From contig NZ_OBEH01000005.1 in assembly GCF_900215465.1 (NCBI RefSeq), positions 124,001-188,000 on the forward strand: a stretch of 64,000 bases of DNA. The letters are read 5' to 3'. The translations under genes were made by a program, and so were the position numbers. The notes beneath the pieces are model-generated. The model saw nothing but the letters and a program-made list of their open reading frames with translations, was not told where the DNA came from and ran no database searches. Shown here piece after piece: positions 43,542-53,853 of the stretch. Source of the DNA: Flagellimonas pacifica (lineage in GTDB: Bacteria; Bacteroidota; Bacteroidia; Flavobacteriales; Flavobacteriaceae). Position 1 is the stretch's first letter; every line of letters begins with the position of its first letter.

Positions 43542-46500
43542 ATGAAAAAATTAGTGCTAGGTGCGCTTTTTGCACTAAAAAGAGCGCATAAATTTGACTT
43601 GAAAATGAAGATTACAACTTTTCTATTGGTAATATCATTGTTTGAAATTCATGCGAACACATACTCCCAGAACACAAAAATAAGCTTAAAACAAGAAAAC
43701 GTATCACTTGAAAAGGTACTTGATGAAATCGAATCCCTATCGGAGTTCAAATTTACTTATAACCACAGAAAAGTCGATGTCAACAGAAAAGTATCCATAA
43801 ATGTCGATAACCAAACCATTTCCGATATTTTAAAAAAGGTATTCTCGGGAACCGATGTTGATTATGTGGTCAGAAGAAAATATATCATCTTAAAAATTAA
43901 GAAGGACGTAGAAGTCCAGCCGCGAAAAAAGTCAATTGAACAGCAAATAAAACAGTTATCGGGTACGGTTACCGACAAACAGGGGGTTCCCCTGGCTGGG
44001 GTAAATATTGTCATCAAAGGCACGACCAAGGGCGTATCCACCAACTTTGACGGGAAATACAAAATATCGGCATCCACAGGCGATGTCCTGATGTTCTCCT
44101 ACATTGGTTTTCAGACCACTGAGGTGACCGTTGGTCAGGACGATGTCATCGACCTTTTGATGATGCCGAGCGCCAATCAATTGAACGAGGTAATCCTAAC
44201 GGCCATCGGGACGAGGCAGCTCAAGGATGAGACCGGGTCCACCAGTTCCTCGGTTCAACCCGAACAAATAGTAAAAGCGGGGGAAGCCGGAGTGATCAAT
44301 GCCCTTTCGGGAAAGGTTTCCGGGCTTCGTATTGCCAGGCAAAATGGTGACCCGGGCGCAGGCTCAAATATCCAGATCAGGGGAATTAATTCCATTGAGG
44401 GGGATAGCAATCCCCTTATTATTATAGATGGTATCCCGGTGAGCAACGATTCTTTTGATGATGACGGTGTCGGGGGAAGTACGTCCGTCACGCAGCAATC
44501 AAGATTAAATGACATTAATCAAAACAACATTAAGAACGTACAAGTGCTTAAGGGTGCCTCGGCGGCAGCCCTTTGGGGCTCACGGGCTGCCAATGGGGTG
44601 ATATTGATCACCACCAAAGGGGGGTCGTTCAATAGGGCACCCACCTTTACCTATAGCTCCACCTATTCGATTGACGATATATCGGTAAGGGTTCCCTTAC
44701 AGGATAAATTTGGACAGGGACGAGGGGGCGTAAGGGCCATCAATAGAACCGAATCCTGGGGGGACCGGATTGCGGATAGACCGGGGGGTGCCGATGAACT
44801 GGATACTGCCGGAGAGTATTTTGTCACTGACTCGGGAAATTTATACTATCCGATCGTCAGCAAGAATTCAAGGGAAACCTTTATTGACAAGAATTTCGAT
44901 GCGGTTTTCAGAACAGGGACATTTCTACAGCACGATTTTTCCGTGGGTGGGGGCGGGCAAAAAGCCTCTTATTTTTTTAGCTATGGGATACTGGAACAAG
45001 ACGGTATTGTGAAAAATGCGGATTATAACCGCCAGAACATTAGGTTGAACACCAAGGTAAATTTGACCGACTGGCTCGACGTAAGGAACAATGTGGCCTA
45101 TACCTTTTCAAAATCCAATAGGATACGCGGGGGCGGAAGCATCACGGGACTATATATTGGCTTGTTGCGAAACCCTGCCGACTTTGATATTGGCGACCAT
45201 ATAGGCACCTATGTGGATGGGGATGGGGACGTTTTTCAGAACAGACAGCGGTCATATCGCAACCAGATCGGGGCATCGAGCAATGCAGGCTATAACAATC
45301 CGCTATGGACCATTTATGAGCAACGTAACGAAAGTAGGGTCAATCGATTATTGATGACCCCTGAGATAAATATCAGGGCACTGAACTGGCTTGACTTTAC
45401 CCTACGGGGGGGCTTGGACTATTACTCGGATGAAAGGTTACAGTTTCTCCCCATAAATACCTCGGGAGGCGCAAGATTCGGGGATTTGAGGTCGACGGTC
45501 GCCGTAAGCAAGGAATATAATTTTGACCTGCTTATGAAAACAAAGCACAACCTTACGACCGACATTAAGGTGAACACCACCCTGGGATTTAACTTCAATA
45601 ATAGAAAAAGAGCCACGACAACCACAAGGTTGACCCCTTTTGTTGTCGATTCAAGACAACCGATCGACGATTTGAACCCGGACGACGCGGCCACAAGCTG
45701 GAATAGGTTTTTGAGACAAATACGGACCAACAGGGGCTATGCGCTCGTTAATTTTGGACTGTTCGACCAATTGTTCATCAATGCTTCCGCCTCTCTCGAG
45801 GCGTCTTCCACCATAGAGGGGTCCTTCTTTTATCCATCGGTGGATTTGGCATGGCAGTTTACCGACCTTTTTGAAAATGATGAACAGTTTTTTGGAAAAT
45901 TTCGCGCATCATGGGGAAAGGTAGGGATACAACCGGGGCCTTACCGATTCGAGACACTGGCAACGACCAACTTCGCCGATTTCGGTGGTGTCTTTGAAGT
46001 TTCCGATGTTCGCGGAAACCGCAACCTAAGGCCAGAGATCAAAACGGAATATGAAATTGGAGCCGATCTACGGTTTTTTAAAAACAGGTTGAACCTCGGG
46101 GTGACCTACTATGAGAACGAAATAGACGATATCCTGTTCGAGGTCAAGACCAATCCGAGTTCGGGCTTCAACAATAGCTACCGGAACGCGGGAATTATTG
46201 AGAACAAAGGCTGGGAAATCGACCTTACCGCAAAACTCATCGAAAAAGAGGACTTTTCACTTTCCTTTAATGCAAATTTTAACAACAACGAAAATTTGGT
46301 GGTCGATATATTCGGGGCGGAGACCGTGGATATTGGAGGAACCTCCAAGGCGGTCAAAGGGTTCCCGATGAGTTCATTTTGGCTTCCCGGTTCTGTTCTC
46401 AATGAGGAGGGTACCCGTGCCCTTGACGAAAACGGGTTTCCTGAAGTTGACACCGAAAGGCGTGTCATTGGGGATCCAAACCCTGATTGGAGGGGTGGCG

Positions 46501-47051
46501 CAGGCATGCAGCTGAACTTCAGGGGATTCGATTTTAGTTTCCTGTTTGAACATTCACAAGGCGGGGATTTTATCAATCGCGGAAGGATTGTCATGTACGG
46601 CTTCGGTACCCATGCCGATGTGGGCAATGAAATTACGCTAAGCGAAGATTTGGTGAATGTCAATGGCGATGTTTTCACCACTGGAACCACGGTTAGGGGG
46701 AATGTCACTGATTTTGGAGCGGGCAATGTCCTGCTCGATGAATCATATTACCGGACCAGGGGAGGCGGACTTGGTTTCAACAAATTGAACGACCTCTATA
46801 TAGAGGACGCCACTTGGACGAAACTTAGGAACGTAACCTTGGGTTATACCTTCGATAGAAATAGATATAAAAACCTGCCTTTAAAAAGTTTAAGAGTGGC
46901 CATAACAGGAAGGGACCTTATTTTATGGACGGATATCATCGGTTCAGACCCGGAAACCAGTTATTATGGTATCAGCAATGCCTCCGGTCTCGACTATTTC
47001 ACCAATCCATCGACCCGATCTGTGCTATTCAATTTGACAGCTACATTTTAA
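43542..47051 (+). CDS. SusC/RagA TonB-linked outer membrane transporter, locus 2
   Basis: This 1169-residue transporter has a signal region (to about residue 43), an STN signalling domain (about 46-120), a carboxypeptidase-regulatory-like domain (about 139-205, KGTTKGVSTNFDGKYKI), a TonB box region NQLNEVILTAIG (212-223), plug and barrel ending in FNLTATF. STN plus the adjacent FecR and sigma genes indicate substrate-induced expression. The genes that follow suggest peptide or amino-acid derived substrates rather than glycans. Confidence 0.95.
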   Translation: MKKLVLGALFALKRAHKFDLKMKITTFLLVISLFEIHANTYSQNTKISLKQENVSLEKVLDEIESLSEFKFTYNHRKVDVNRKVSINVDNQTISDILKKVFSGTDVDYVVRRKYIILKIKKDVEVQPRKKSIEQQIKQLSGTVTDKQGVPLAGVNIVIKGTTKGVSTNFDGKYKISASTGDVLMFSYIGFQTTEVTVGQDDVIDLLMMPSANQLNEVILTAIGTRQLKDETGSTSSSVQPEQIVKAGEAGVINALSGKVSGLRIARQNGDPGAGSNIQIRGINSIEGDSNPLIIIDGIPVSNDSFDDDGVGGSTSVTQQSRLNDINQNNIKNVQVLKGASAAALWGSRAANGVILITTKGGSFNRAPTFTYSSTYSIDDISVRVPLQDKFGQGRGGVRAINRTESWGDRIADRPGGADELDTAGEYFVTDSGNLYYPIVSKNSRETFIDKNFDAVFRTGTFLQHDFSVGGGGQKASYFFSYGILEQDGIVKNADYNRQNIRLNTKVNLTDWLDVRNNVAYTFSKSNRIRGGGSITGLYIGLLRNPADFDIGDHIGTYVDGDGDVFQNRQRSYRNQIGASSNAGYNNPLWTIYEQRNESRVNRLLMTPEINIRALNWLDFTLRGGLDYYSDERLQFLPINTSGGARFGDLRSTVAVSKEYNFDLLMKTKHNLTTDIKVNTTLGFNFNNRKRATTTTRLTPFVVDSRQPIDDLNPDDAATSWNRFLRQIRTNRGYALVNFGLFDQLFINASASLEASSTIEGSFFYPSVDLAWQFTDLFENDEQFFGKFRASWGKVGIQPGPYRFETLATTNFADFGGVFEVSDVRGNRNLRPEIKTEYEIGADLRFFKNRLNLGVTYYENEIDDILFEVKTNPSSGFNNSYRNAGIIENKGWEIDLTAKLIEKEDFSLSFNANFNNNENLVVDIFGAETVDIGGTSKAVKGFPMSSFWLPGSVLNEEGTRALDENGFPEVDTERRVIGDPNPDWRGGAGMQLNFRGFDFSFLFEHSQGGDFINRGRIVMYGFGTHADVGNEITLSEDLVNVNGDVFTTGTTVRGNVTDFGAGNVLLDESYYRTRGGGLGFNKLNDLYIEDATWTKLRNVTLGYTFDRNRYKNLPLKSLRVAITGRDLILWTDIIGSDPETSYYGISNASGLDYFTNPSTRSVLFNLTATF

Positions 47052-47077
47052 ACTACGAACACTAAAATATTATAGAA

Positions 47078-48481
47078 ATGAAAACAGTATATAAAACCCA
47101 TATTATCCCCCTACTATTGTTCAGCTTCCTTTTTATTGGATGCGATGAACTGGTAGACGGTATTAATGAAAATCCCAATAATTTCACCTTGGAAGAGTTG
47201 GACCCTGGCCTATTTTTGAACGGTGCCGAATTGAACCTTATCGATATCCTATTGGATGACTACAATAGAATGGCGGGGTACTGGTCGGGACAGCTTATCG
47301 GTTTTGACCAAACGGAATTGGAACGCTATAGTTACAATGTAACGTTCACGGACTTTGATTGGGACGGGTACCAAGAAGTTTTGACCCCGGTAAGGGAGAT
47401 CAGGGAGCGGACACCGGACAATAATCGCTATCAGGGCATTACAAGGGTGCTTGAAGCACAACTAGTTGGAAATTATGCCTCCATGTACGGGAACATTCCC
47501 TACTCAAACGCGTTATTGGAAATTTCCAACCCGGAATTCGATGGCCAGGCCGATGTTTTCGAATCCTTGCAGGCCCTCTTGGACGTTGCCGTGAGCAGCC
47601 TGTCCAATGTTACCCCACAGGATGTGGTGTTGGAGGATTTCCTTTTCAATGGCGATGCCAACAAGTGGCTGCAATCCGCATGGACCTTAAAAGCCAGATT
47701 TTATATGCTTACCCGGCAATATGACCTGGCCTACGCAGCGGCACAAAACGGGATATCCTCGCAGGAAAATAGCATGACATTCATCCCCTTGGACCTGGAA
47801 GATGTAACGAGCACTAAAAATAAATTTTGGATTTTGCTCAATAACACGCCCAGCGTAGGAACGGGAAACAGCTACCTGATCCAATTATTGGATCCCAGTA
47901 GTGGCATTTCCAGGAATAATAGCAAGACGGAGGAAACCGCCAGATTGCAGTACTATACGATCAATGAGGCGGACCCGGACGGTAATCTGGGCATTGCCAA
48001 TGAACTGGAGCCCCAACCGCTGATCACCTATCAAGAGAACCTTTTGATTCTTGCCGAGGCCGGTGCCCGTAGCCAAGGCTTCAACGTTGGTCTGGACCAT
48101 TTAAATACCTGGCGGGCCCAATTGGCCACAGGCGATTTTTTCAATGCCAGTGTGGAGGGCCAACCTATCCTATATGATGCCTATACGACCACGGATTTTG
48201 GCCCTGGTGGCATCGAGAACGCTGATAATATCGATTCGGATACTGCACTATTGCGTGAAATTGTAGAGGAGCGGTATATCACGGGCTTTACGACTTTTAT
48301 GCCGTTCGACGATGCGCGGCGGCTAAGGACGGAGGGCGAAATTGGCATTCCTTTTCCAAACAATACATCTACGGTACCGGGAAGGGTAGAACGGTTTCTA
48401 TATCCCGAGGACGAGGTATTGGCCAACACAAGCGTTCCCGAGGAACCGGGTCTTTTCGTTCCAAATCCCATTAATCAATAA
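47078..48481 (+). CDS. SusD/RagB-family surface lipoprotein, locus 2
   Basis: This 467-residue lipoprotein (FLFIGC lipobox, Cys 22) starts its mature part DELVDGINENPNN, typical of the SusD-like branch with NP-motif N-termini. Other features are YRAMAGY-like NRMAGYWSGQL, the TPR-like WLQSAWTLKARFYML and the C-terminal EIVEERYITGF. It pairs with the SusC 26 nt upstream to form the outer-membrane uptake complex. Confidence 0.92.
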   Translation: MKTVYKTHIIPLLLFSFLFIGCDELVDGINENPNNFTLEELDPGLFLNGAELNLIDILLDDYNRMAGYWSGQLIGFDQTELERYSYNVTFTDFDWDGYQEVLTPVREIRERTPDNNRYQGITRVLEAQLVGNYASMYGNIPYSNALLEISNPEFDGQADVFESLQALLDVAVSSLSNVTPQDVVLEDFLFNGDANKWLQSAWTLKARFYMLTRQYDLAYAAAQNGISSQENSMTFIPLDLEDVTSTKNKFWILLNNTPSVGTGNSYLIQLLDPSSGISRNNSKTEETARLQYYTINEADPDGNLGIANELEPQPLITYQENLLILAEAGARSQGFNVGLDHLNTWRAQLATGDFFNASVEGQPILYDAYTTTDFGPGGIENADNIDSDTALLREIVEERYITGFTTFMPFDDARRLRTEGEIGIPFPNNTSTVPGRVERFLYPEDEVLANTSVPEEPGLFVPNPINQ

Positions 48482-48510
48482 TTAATATCAATTTTTTAAA
48501 ATTTAAATCG

Positions 48511-49152
48511 ATGAAAAAGCAAATGAGAAATTTTATGCTATTAGTGCTGGCCTTTGGTGCCGTAACCTTTGTGAACGCCCAAGAGAAATCCTCGGAGTTC
48601 GAAGTATTGGGCAATTGCAACGGCTGCAAAAAACGGATCGAAAAAGCGGCCAATGCGGTTGCGGGCGTTTCCAAGGCAACCTGGAACAAGGATACAAAAA
48701 TCATTGACGTAGCCTATAATTCGGATGAAACCTCGCTGGAAGACATATCCAAGGCCATAAACAAAGTGGGCCATGATACCAAGTTCGGCAAAGCTAGCGA
48801 CAGCGCCTATGATGCCCTGCCCGGGTGTTGTCAATACGATCGGGAAGCACCTGACAATAGTGAGGCTTCCAAAGAAGATACCGTGGCCTCCTTTAGCTTT
48901 TTGGTTTCGGGAAATTGTGGCATGTGTAAAAAAAGAATCGAGAAAGCGGCCAAAACTGTCCCGGGCGTTGTCAATGCCATATGGGACAAGGAGAGCAAAA
49001 TCATCAGTGTCGATGTCTCGGATAAGGCCGTTGCGAAAAATGTAGTTTCCAAGGCCATTGCCGGAGTCGGTCACGATACGGAGTTCGATAAAGCGGAGGC
49101 ATCGGTTTATGGCGATTTACCGGGCTGCTGCCAATACGATAGAGTACAATAA
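48511..49152 (+). CDS. Secreted tandem HMA-domain protein
   Basis: This 213-residue protein has a signal peptide (to NAQ, residue 24) and two HMA domains. Each has GNCxxCKKRIEKAA (Cys 36/39 and 136/139), a GHDT with His 88/188 and a LPGCCQYDR tail (CC at 106/107 and 206/207). Corresponding residues are exactly 100 apart, showing internal duplication. HMA domains carry Cu(I) or other soft metals, and a periplasmic tandem form fused to CC tails is unusual. It follows susD by 29 nt, so it is probably in the uptake operon. Confidence 0.88.
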   Translation: MKKQMRNFMLLVLAFGAVTFVNAQEKSSEFEVLGNCNGCKKRIEKAANAVAGVSKATWNKDTKIIDVAYNSDETSLEDISKAINKVGHDTKFGKASDSAYDALPGCCQYDREAPDNSEASKEDTVASFSFLVSGNCGMCKKRIEKAAKTVPGVVNAIWDKESKIISVDVSDKAVAKNVVSKAIAGVGHDTEFDKAEASVYGDLPGCCQYDRVQ

Positions 49153-49300
49153 ATCTTCGGACCTTGGACTGTCCGCTTAATTGAAGATCCCATATCATGG
49201 GTTTAAGAGCAAGAACTTTCATTGGTTTTGATTATTTGAGTTAGTCTGTTAGTCAACGTTGGAGTTCAATTAAGTAAGGACAGTCCTTCTTTTAGCAAAA

Positions 49301-50782
49301 ATGATAACTAAACAAAAAGAAACACTGGAATCCTATTTTAAGGATTTTAGAAGGAATACCATTGGGGTAGATACCCGGATAGATACTCCGTTGGGAAGAA
49401 AACCTTTGGTCTATGCCGACTGGATAGCCAGTGGCAGATTATATGGGCCTATAGAAGATATCATGCGCGGGAGAATAGGGCCGATGGTCGGGAACACCCA
49501 TTCGGAGACCAGCTATACCGGTAAATTGATGACAGGTCTATACGAAACGGCCAAAACCGAGATCAAGAAACATGTGAACGCCTCCGAGGAAGATGCCATC
49601 ATTACCACGGATACGGGGATGACGGGCGTCCTGTGCAAATTTCAGCGTATTCTTGGATTAAAGGTTCCGGAAAGGCTGGAAAAAGCATTTGAAATCCCGG
49701 AAAGCGAACGGCCGGTCATTTTTTTGACCCATATGGAGCACCACTCCAATCAGACCACTTGGCTGGAGACCATTGCCGATGTTGTCGTTTTAGAACCTTC
49801 GGAAAACCTTTTCGTGGATGCCAATGTACTCAAGGAAGAGTTAAAAAAATATAAGGACAGAAAGCTAAAAATAGGTTCTTTCACGGCATGTTCGAACGTA
49901 ACGGGAGTGAGTGCACCCTACTATGAACTGGCCGAAATCATGCATGAACACGGCGGTTTTTGTTTTGTGGATTTTGCGGCTTCTGCACCTTATGTGGAAA
50001 TCGATATGCATCCCGAAAAAGAATCACGACGATTGGATGCCATCTTCTTTTCGCCCCATAAATTCTTGGGCGGGCCTGGAAGCTCGGGGGTATTGGTATT
50101 CAATAAAAAACTGTACAAAAACCGTATTCCCGATAATCCGGGCGGCGGCACGGTCACTTGGACGGACCCTTGGGGCGGCCATAATTTCTTTGAGAGCGTA
50201 GAGGCCCGTGAAGATGGGGGTACCCCAGGATTTTTACAGACGATCAGAACCGCATTGGCGATTCGGCTAAAGGAGAAGATGGACGTCGAAAAAATACGGC
50301 GACGTGAAAACGAATTGGTACGCAGGTGCTTTGAAGAACTGCCCAAGATCAAAGGGCTACGGGTATTGGCCAAAGAGGTGCGGTACCGTCTCGGTGTTTT
50401 TTCTTTTTACGTAGAGCATCTTCACTACAATTTGGTGGTAAAATTGTTGAACGACCATTTTGGCATACAGGTACGGGGCGGCTGTTCGTGTGCCGGAACT
50501 TACGGTCATCTGCTGTTGGAAGTTTCCAAGGAGCAGTCCCGAAATATTACAAACCGAATAGATCAGGGCGACCTTACCGAAAAACCGGGGTGGGTACGTC
50601 TCTCGCTTCACCCTACCATGACAGATTCGGAACTTGACTATATACTGGGCGCCATTAAAGAAGTTGCGGACAATGGAAAAGAAATGAGCACGCAATATGT
50701 GTACAAAACAGAGAACAATGCCTTTTATCACCATTCCGAAAAACTGGACAAAGAGGAACTTGGCCATTGGTTCAATATCTAA
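49301..50782 (+). CDS. PLP-dependent class V aminotransferase (cysteine desulfurase-like)
   Basis: This 493-residue enzyme has the class V aminotransferase fold. Evidence includes NTHSETSYTG, HMEHHSNQTTW (His 147/148 stacks on PLP), VDFAASAPYV with Asp 224, and SPHKFLGGPGSSG with PLP-binding Lys 254. A RGGCSCAGTYGH loop (Cys 395, 397) occupies the site of the catalytic Cys loop of cysteine desulfurases. It could act on Cys or a related sulfur-containing amino acid. There are no Suf or Isc genes beside it, so Fe-S assembly is unlikely. Confidence 0.87.
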   Translation: MITKQKETLESYFKDFRRNTIGVDTRIDTPLGRKPLVYADWIASGRLYGPIEDIMRGRIGPMVGNTHSETSYTGKLMTGLYETAKTEIKKHVNASEEDAIITTDTGMTGVLCKFQRILGLKVPERLEKAFEIPESERPVIFLTHMEHHSNQTTWLETIADVVVLEPSENLFVDANVLKEELKKYKDRKLKIGSFTACSNVTGVSAPYYELAEIMHEHGGFCFVDFAASAPYVEIDMHPEKESRRLDAIFFSPHKFLGGPGSSGVLVFNKKLYKNRIPDNPGGGTVTWTDPWGGHNFFESVEAREDGGTPGFLQTIRTALAIRLKEKMDVEKIRRRENELVRRCFEELPKIKGLRVLAKEVRYRLGVFSFYVEHLHYNLVVKLLNDHFGIQVRGGCSCAGTYGHLLLEVSKEQSRNITNRIDQGDLTEKPGWVRLSLHPTMTDSELDYILGAIKEVADNGKEMSTQYVYKTENNAFYHHSEKLDKEELGHWFNI

Positions 50783-50813
50783 AACCTATCATATTTCAAA
50801 AATCTACATCCAT

Positions 50814-53800
50814 ATGAACCCATTAAAAAAAATAAAGTTTACGATCTGTTTCTTTGCCATTTTTCCGCTTTACACGGTTTGTGCGCAGGAAACTTTTCCA
50901 AAAAACGATGTTGCGGACGAAAGAGTAAACGCGGTGGCCCTGACCCATGCCACCATAACCATAGACCCGTTCACTATACTTGAGGATGCCACATTATTGC
51001 TGCACGATGGCAGGGTCGAGTCCGTTTCAAAGAACTCTGATGTTCCGAAGGGCTATAGGGAAATGGACCTGGCAGGGCATTATATCTATCCTTCATTTAT
51101 TGAGATGTTCAGTAATTATGGACAACCGAAGGTGACAAAACCGCCAAGGGGCAATCCATATGTGAAGAGGGAGCAGGTACAATCGAAAACCAAAGGGGCC
51201 TATAACCCCAATGAGGCGATCAAGTCATTTTACAATAGTGCGGACTATTTTTTTATCGATGACAAGGAAGCTGCTAAAATGAGAGGCCAGGGATTTGGAA
51301 CGGCTTCCATCTTTAGGCCCGACGGTATTGCCAGGGGCACGGCCGCCTTGGTCACATTGGGCAAGGGTACCGAAAACAATATGGTCATAAGTCCGGTGGT
51401 GGCGTCCCATTATTCCTTTGACAAAGGCAGTTCCACTCAAGATTATCCGATATCCCCCATGGGTTCCATAGCGCTATTACGGCAAACATTTTATGATAGC
51501 CAGTGGTACGCCCTTCAAACCAAAAGACCCTTTACAGACCTATCCTTGAACGCTTTGATTGCCAATAGGGAATTGCCCCAAATATTTGAGGCCGACGGAT
51601 GGTTGACCGCCCTTAGAGCGGATAGGATGGGCAAAGAAATTGGGCTGGATTTCATTATCAAGGGCGGAGGGGATGAATATCAGCGAATCCAAGAAATCAA
51701 ACAAATGAATGCCCCATTGATCGTACCGCTGAATTTCCCTCTCCCGTTTGACGTTTCAGATCCCTTTATCACGCAAAAAATTGCGCTGGATGACCTAAAA
51801 CACTGGGAATTGGCACCCACCAACCCAGCCCAACTGGAACAAAATGGCATCACATTCGCGATCACCTCCCATCCGGCGGATAATCTTGGTGGGTTTCTTG
51901 CTAATTTAAGAAAGTCCGTAACCTACGGTCTGAGCAAGGAACAGGCCCTATCCAGTCTAACATCGGTACCGGCCAAGTTATTAGGGATAGATGACATCGT
52001 GGGGACTTTGAAAAAGGGGCAGCTGGCAAATTTCCTTGTTGCCGACGGTGATATATTCCATGAGAATACCATACTGTTGGAAAATTGGGTCAAGGGCGAG
52101 CGGCATATCGTCAACAAACCTCCCGCTACGGCAATTTTAGGGGCATATCACCTGGAAGTTGGAAATATAACCGCCGAGCTGGAAATCAAAATCAAAAATT
52201 CCAAGCAAGTAGCTTCCGTCCTATTGCCCAATGGAAACGAACATAAAGTCTCCGTTAAATTGAACGGAGATATGATATTTCTTGAATTTGAGACGGACAA
52301 TGAAAACAAGTATACTTTGGCGGGGTGGACCGATCCCAGTGCAGCTGATTTTACCATTAAAGGTGAGGGGACCATCGATTTTAAAGATAGCGTGTTTTGG
52401 AAGGCGGTTCGGGAAAAAGAGAGCGATTCCAAGGGCAGCGCGGTCAAAAAAAGACCTTCCGGTAAGTTGACGGCCACTTTAGGGGAAACAATATTTCCTT
52501 TTATGGCCTACGGAACCACGGACAAGATACGTCCACAATCCGTACTGATCACAAATGCGACGGTTTGGACCAACGAAGAAGAGGGCATTCTTGAAAACAC
52601 CGATGTGTTGATACAGGACGGGAAGATCGTTCGTATTGGAAAGAACATAGAGGCCGGAAACGCGAGGATAATCGAAGGTGCTGGAAAGCATCTTACGCCC
52701 GGAATTATTGATGAGCATTCCCATATCGCGATTAGCGCAGTCAATGAGATCGCCGCCAATTCCAGTATGGTAAGAATGGGGGATGTCATCAATTCCGAAG
52801 ACATAAGCATATATAGGGCCTTGGCCGGAGGCGTTGTTGCCGCGCATATTTTACACGGCTCTTCCGACCCTATAGGGGGACAGTCCGCGCTGATCAAACT
52901 CAAATGGGGAGAAGACCCGGAAACACTTAAGATCGAAGGGGCCGCACCTTTTATAAAATTTGCGCTGGGCGAAAATCCAAAACGTTCAAAAAGTGCACCT
53001 TCGATACGTTTTCCAAGGAGCCTTATGGGCCTTGAGCAATTTTACACCAATGCATTCTCTGAGGCCCTGGACTACAAGAAAGGCTGGGACGGCTACAATC
53101 AGCTGGACAAGAGGAAAAGAAAGAGCACTCCAATGCCGAGGACGGATCTGGTCAAACAGGCCATGCTGGAGATTGTTGAGGGCAGGCGCTATATTTCCTG
53201 CCATTCCTACCAGGAAAAGGAAATGTTGATGTTAATGGACGTTGCCAAGCGTTTTGGTTTTACCATAAATACATTTACGCATGCCCTGGAAGGGTATCGC
53301 ATAGCGGACAAGCTGGTCGAACATGGGATTGGAGGAAGTACTTTTTCCGATAAATGGAACTTTAAATGGGAAACTCGAAATGCCATTCCCTACAATGCGA
53401 CCATAATGAACAATGAAGGGGTTGTCACTGCGATCAATTCGGACAGTAGGGAAACTATCAGGCACCTGAACCATGAGGCGGCAAAATCCATTAAGTATGG
53501 GAATATGGCCCCTGAGGAAGCTCTCAAGCTCATTACACTGAACCCGGCCAAACTATTACGGTTGGACGAAACCATGGGGAGTATCAAAGTTGGCAAATCC
53601 GCTGATGTGGTATTATGGTCAGCTCCCCCTATGTCGATTTATGCAAAACCGGAAAAAACCATTATTGAAGGGGCCATTTATTTTGATCTGGAACGGGACA
53701 AAATTCTTAGGGAAGAAAATGTCAGGGAAAGAGCCCGAATTATCCAATTGATGCAAGGTGACAAAACCAGGAAAACAGCGGAACGTAAAATATCACCCAT

Positions 53801-53843
53801 AAAACCCGAATTCCATTGCGAATCTTTGGGTATGGAGCAATAA
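50814..53843 (+). CDS. Secreted double amidohydrolase-family protein
   Basis: From ATG 50814 (MNPLKKIKFTICFF) this 1009-residue protein has a signal peptide and two imidazolonepropionase-like amidohydrolase halves. The N-terminal half (about 35-430) lacks the metal-binding HxH, reading YPSFIEMFSNYG where it should be. The C-terminal half (about 560-1000) has GIIDEHSHIAIS near 634 and later His/Asp sites (NTFTHALEGYR, NSDSRETIRH), so only it looks catalytic. An upstream frame start at 50697 overlaps the previous gene and is not used. It belongs to the locus 2 operon. Confidence 0.87.
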   Translation: MNPLKKIKFTICFFAIFPLYTVCAQETFPKNDVADERVNAVALTHATITIDPFTILEDATLLLHDGRVESVSKNSDVPKGYREMDLAGHYIYPSFIEMFSNYGQPKVTKPPRGNPYVKREQVQSKTKGAYNPNEAIKSFYNSADYFFIDDKEAAKMRGQGFGTASIFRPDGIARGTAALVTLGKGTENNMVISPVVASHYSFDKGSSTQDYPISPMGSIALLRQTFYDSQWYALQTKRPFTDLSLNALIANRELPQIFEADGWLTALRADRMGKEIGLDFIIKGGGDEYQRIQEIKQMNAPLIVPLNFPLPFDVSDPFITQKIALDDLKHWELAPTNPAQLEQNGITFAITSHPADNLGGFLANLRKSVTYGLSKEQALSSLTSVPAKLLGIDDIVGTLKKGQLANFLVADGDIFHENTILLENWVKGERHIVNKPPATAILGAYHLEVGNITAELEIKIKNSKQVASVLLPNGNEHKVSVKLNGDMIFLEFETDNENKYTLAGWTDPSAADFTIKGEGTIDFKDSVFWKAVREKESDSKGSAVKKRPSGKLTATLGETIFPFMAYGTTDKIRPQSVLITNATVWTNEEEGILENTDVLIQDGKIVRIGKNIEAGNARIIEGAGKHLTPGIIDEHSHIAISAVNEIAANSSMVRMGDVINSEDISIYRALAGGVVAAHILHGSSDPIGGQSALIKLKWGEDPETLKIEGAAPFIKFALGENPKRSKSAPSIRFPRSLMGLEQFYTNAFSEALDYKKGWDGYNQLDKRKRKSTPMPRTDLVKQAMLEIVEGRRYISCHSYQEKEMLMLMDVAKRFGFTINTFTHALEGYRIADKLVEHGIGGSTFSDKWNFKWETRNAIPYNATIMNNEGVVTAINSDSRETIRHLNHEAAKSIKYGNMAPEEALKLITLNPAKLLRLDETMGSIKVGKSADVVLWSAPPMSIYAKPEKTIIEGAIYFDLERDKILREENVRERARIIQLMQGDKTRKTAERKISPIKPEFHCESLGMEQ

Positions 53844-53853
53844 AATATCTACT

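Noticed and set aside
49163-49294. GGACTGTCC and GGACAGTCC, complementary 9-mers 115 bp apart before the PLP gene
   Set aside because: Arms are short and widely spaced, and no extended pairing or regulator context supports a real structure.
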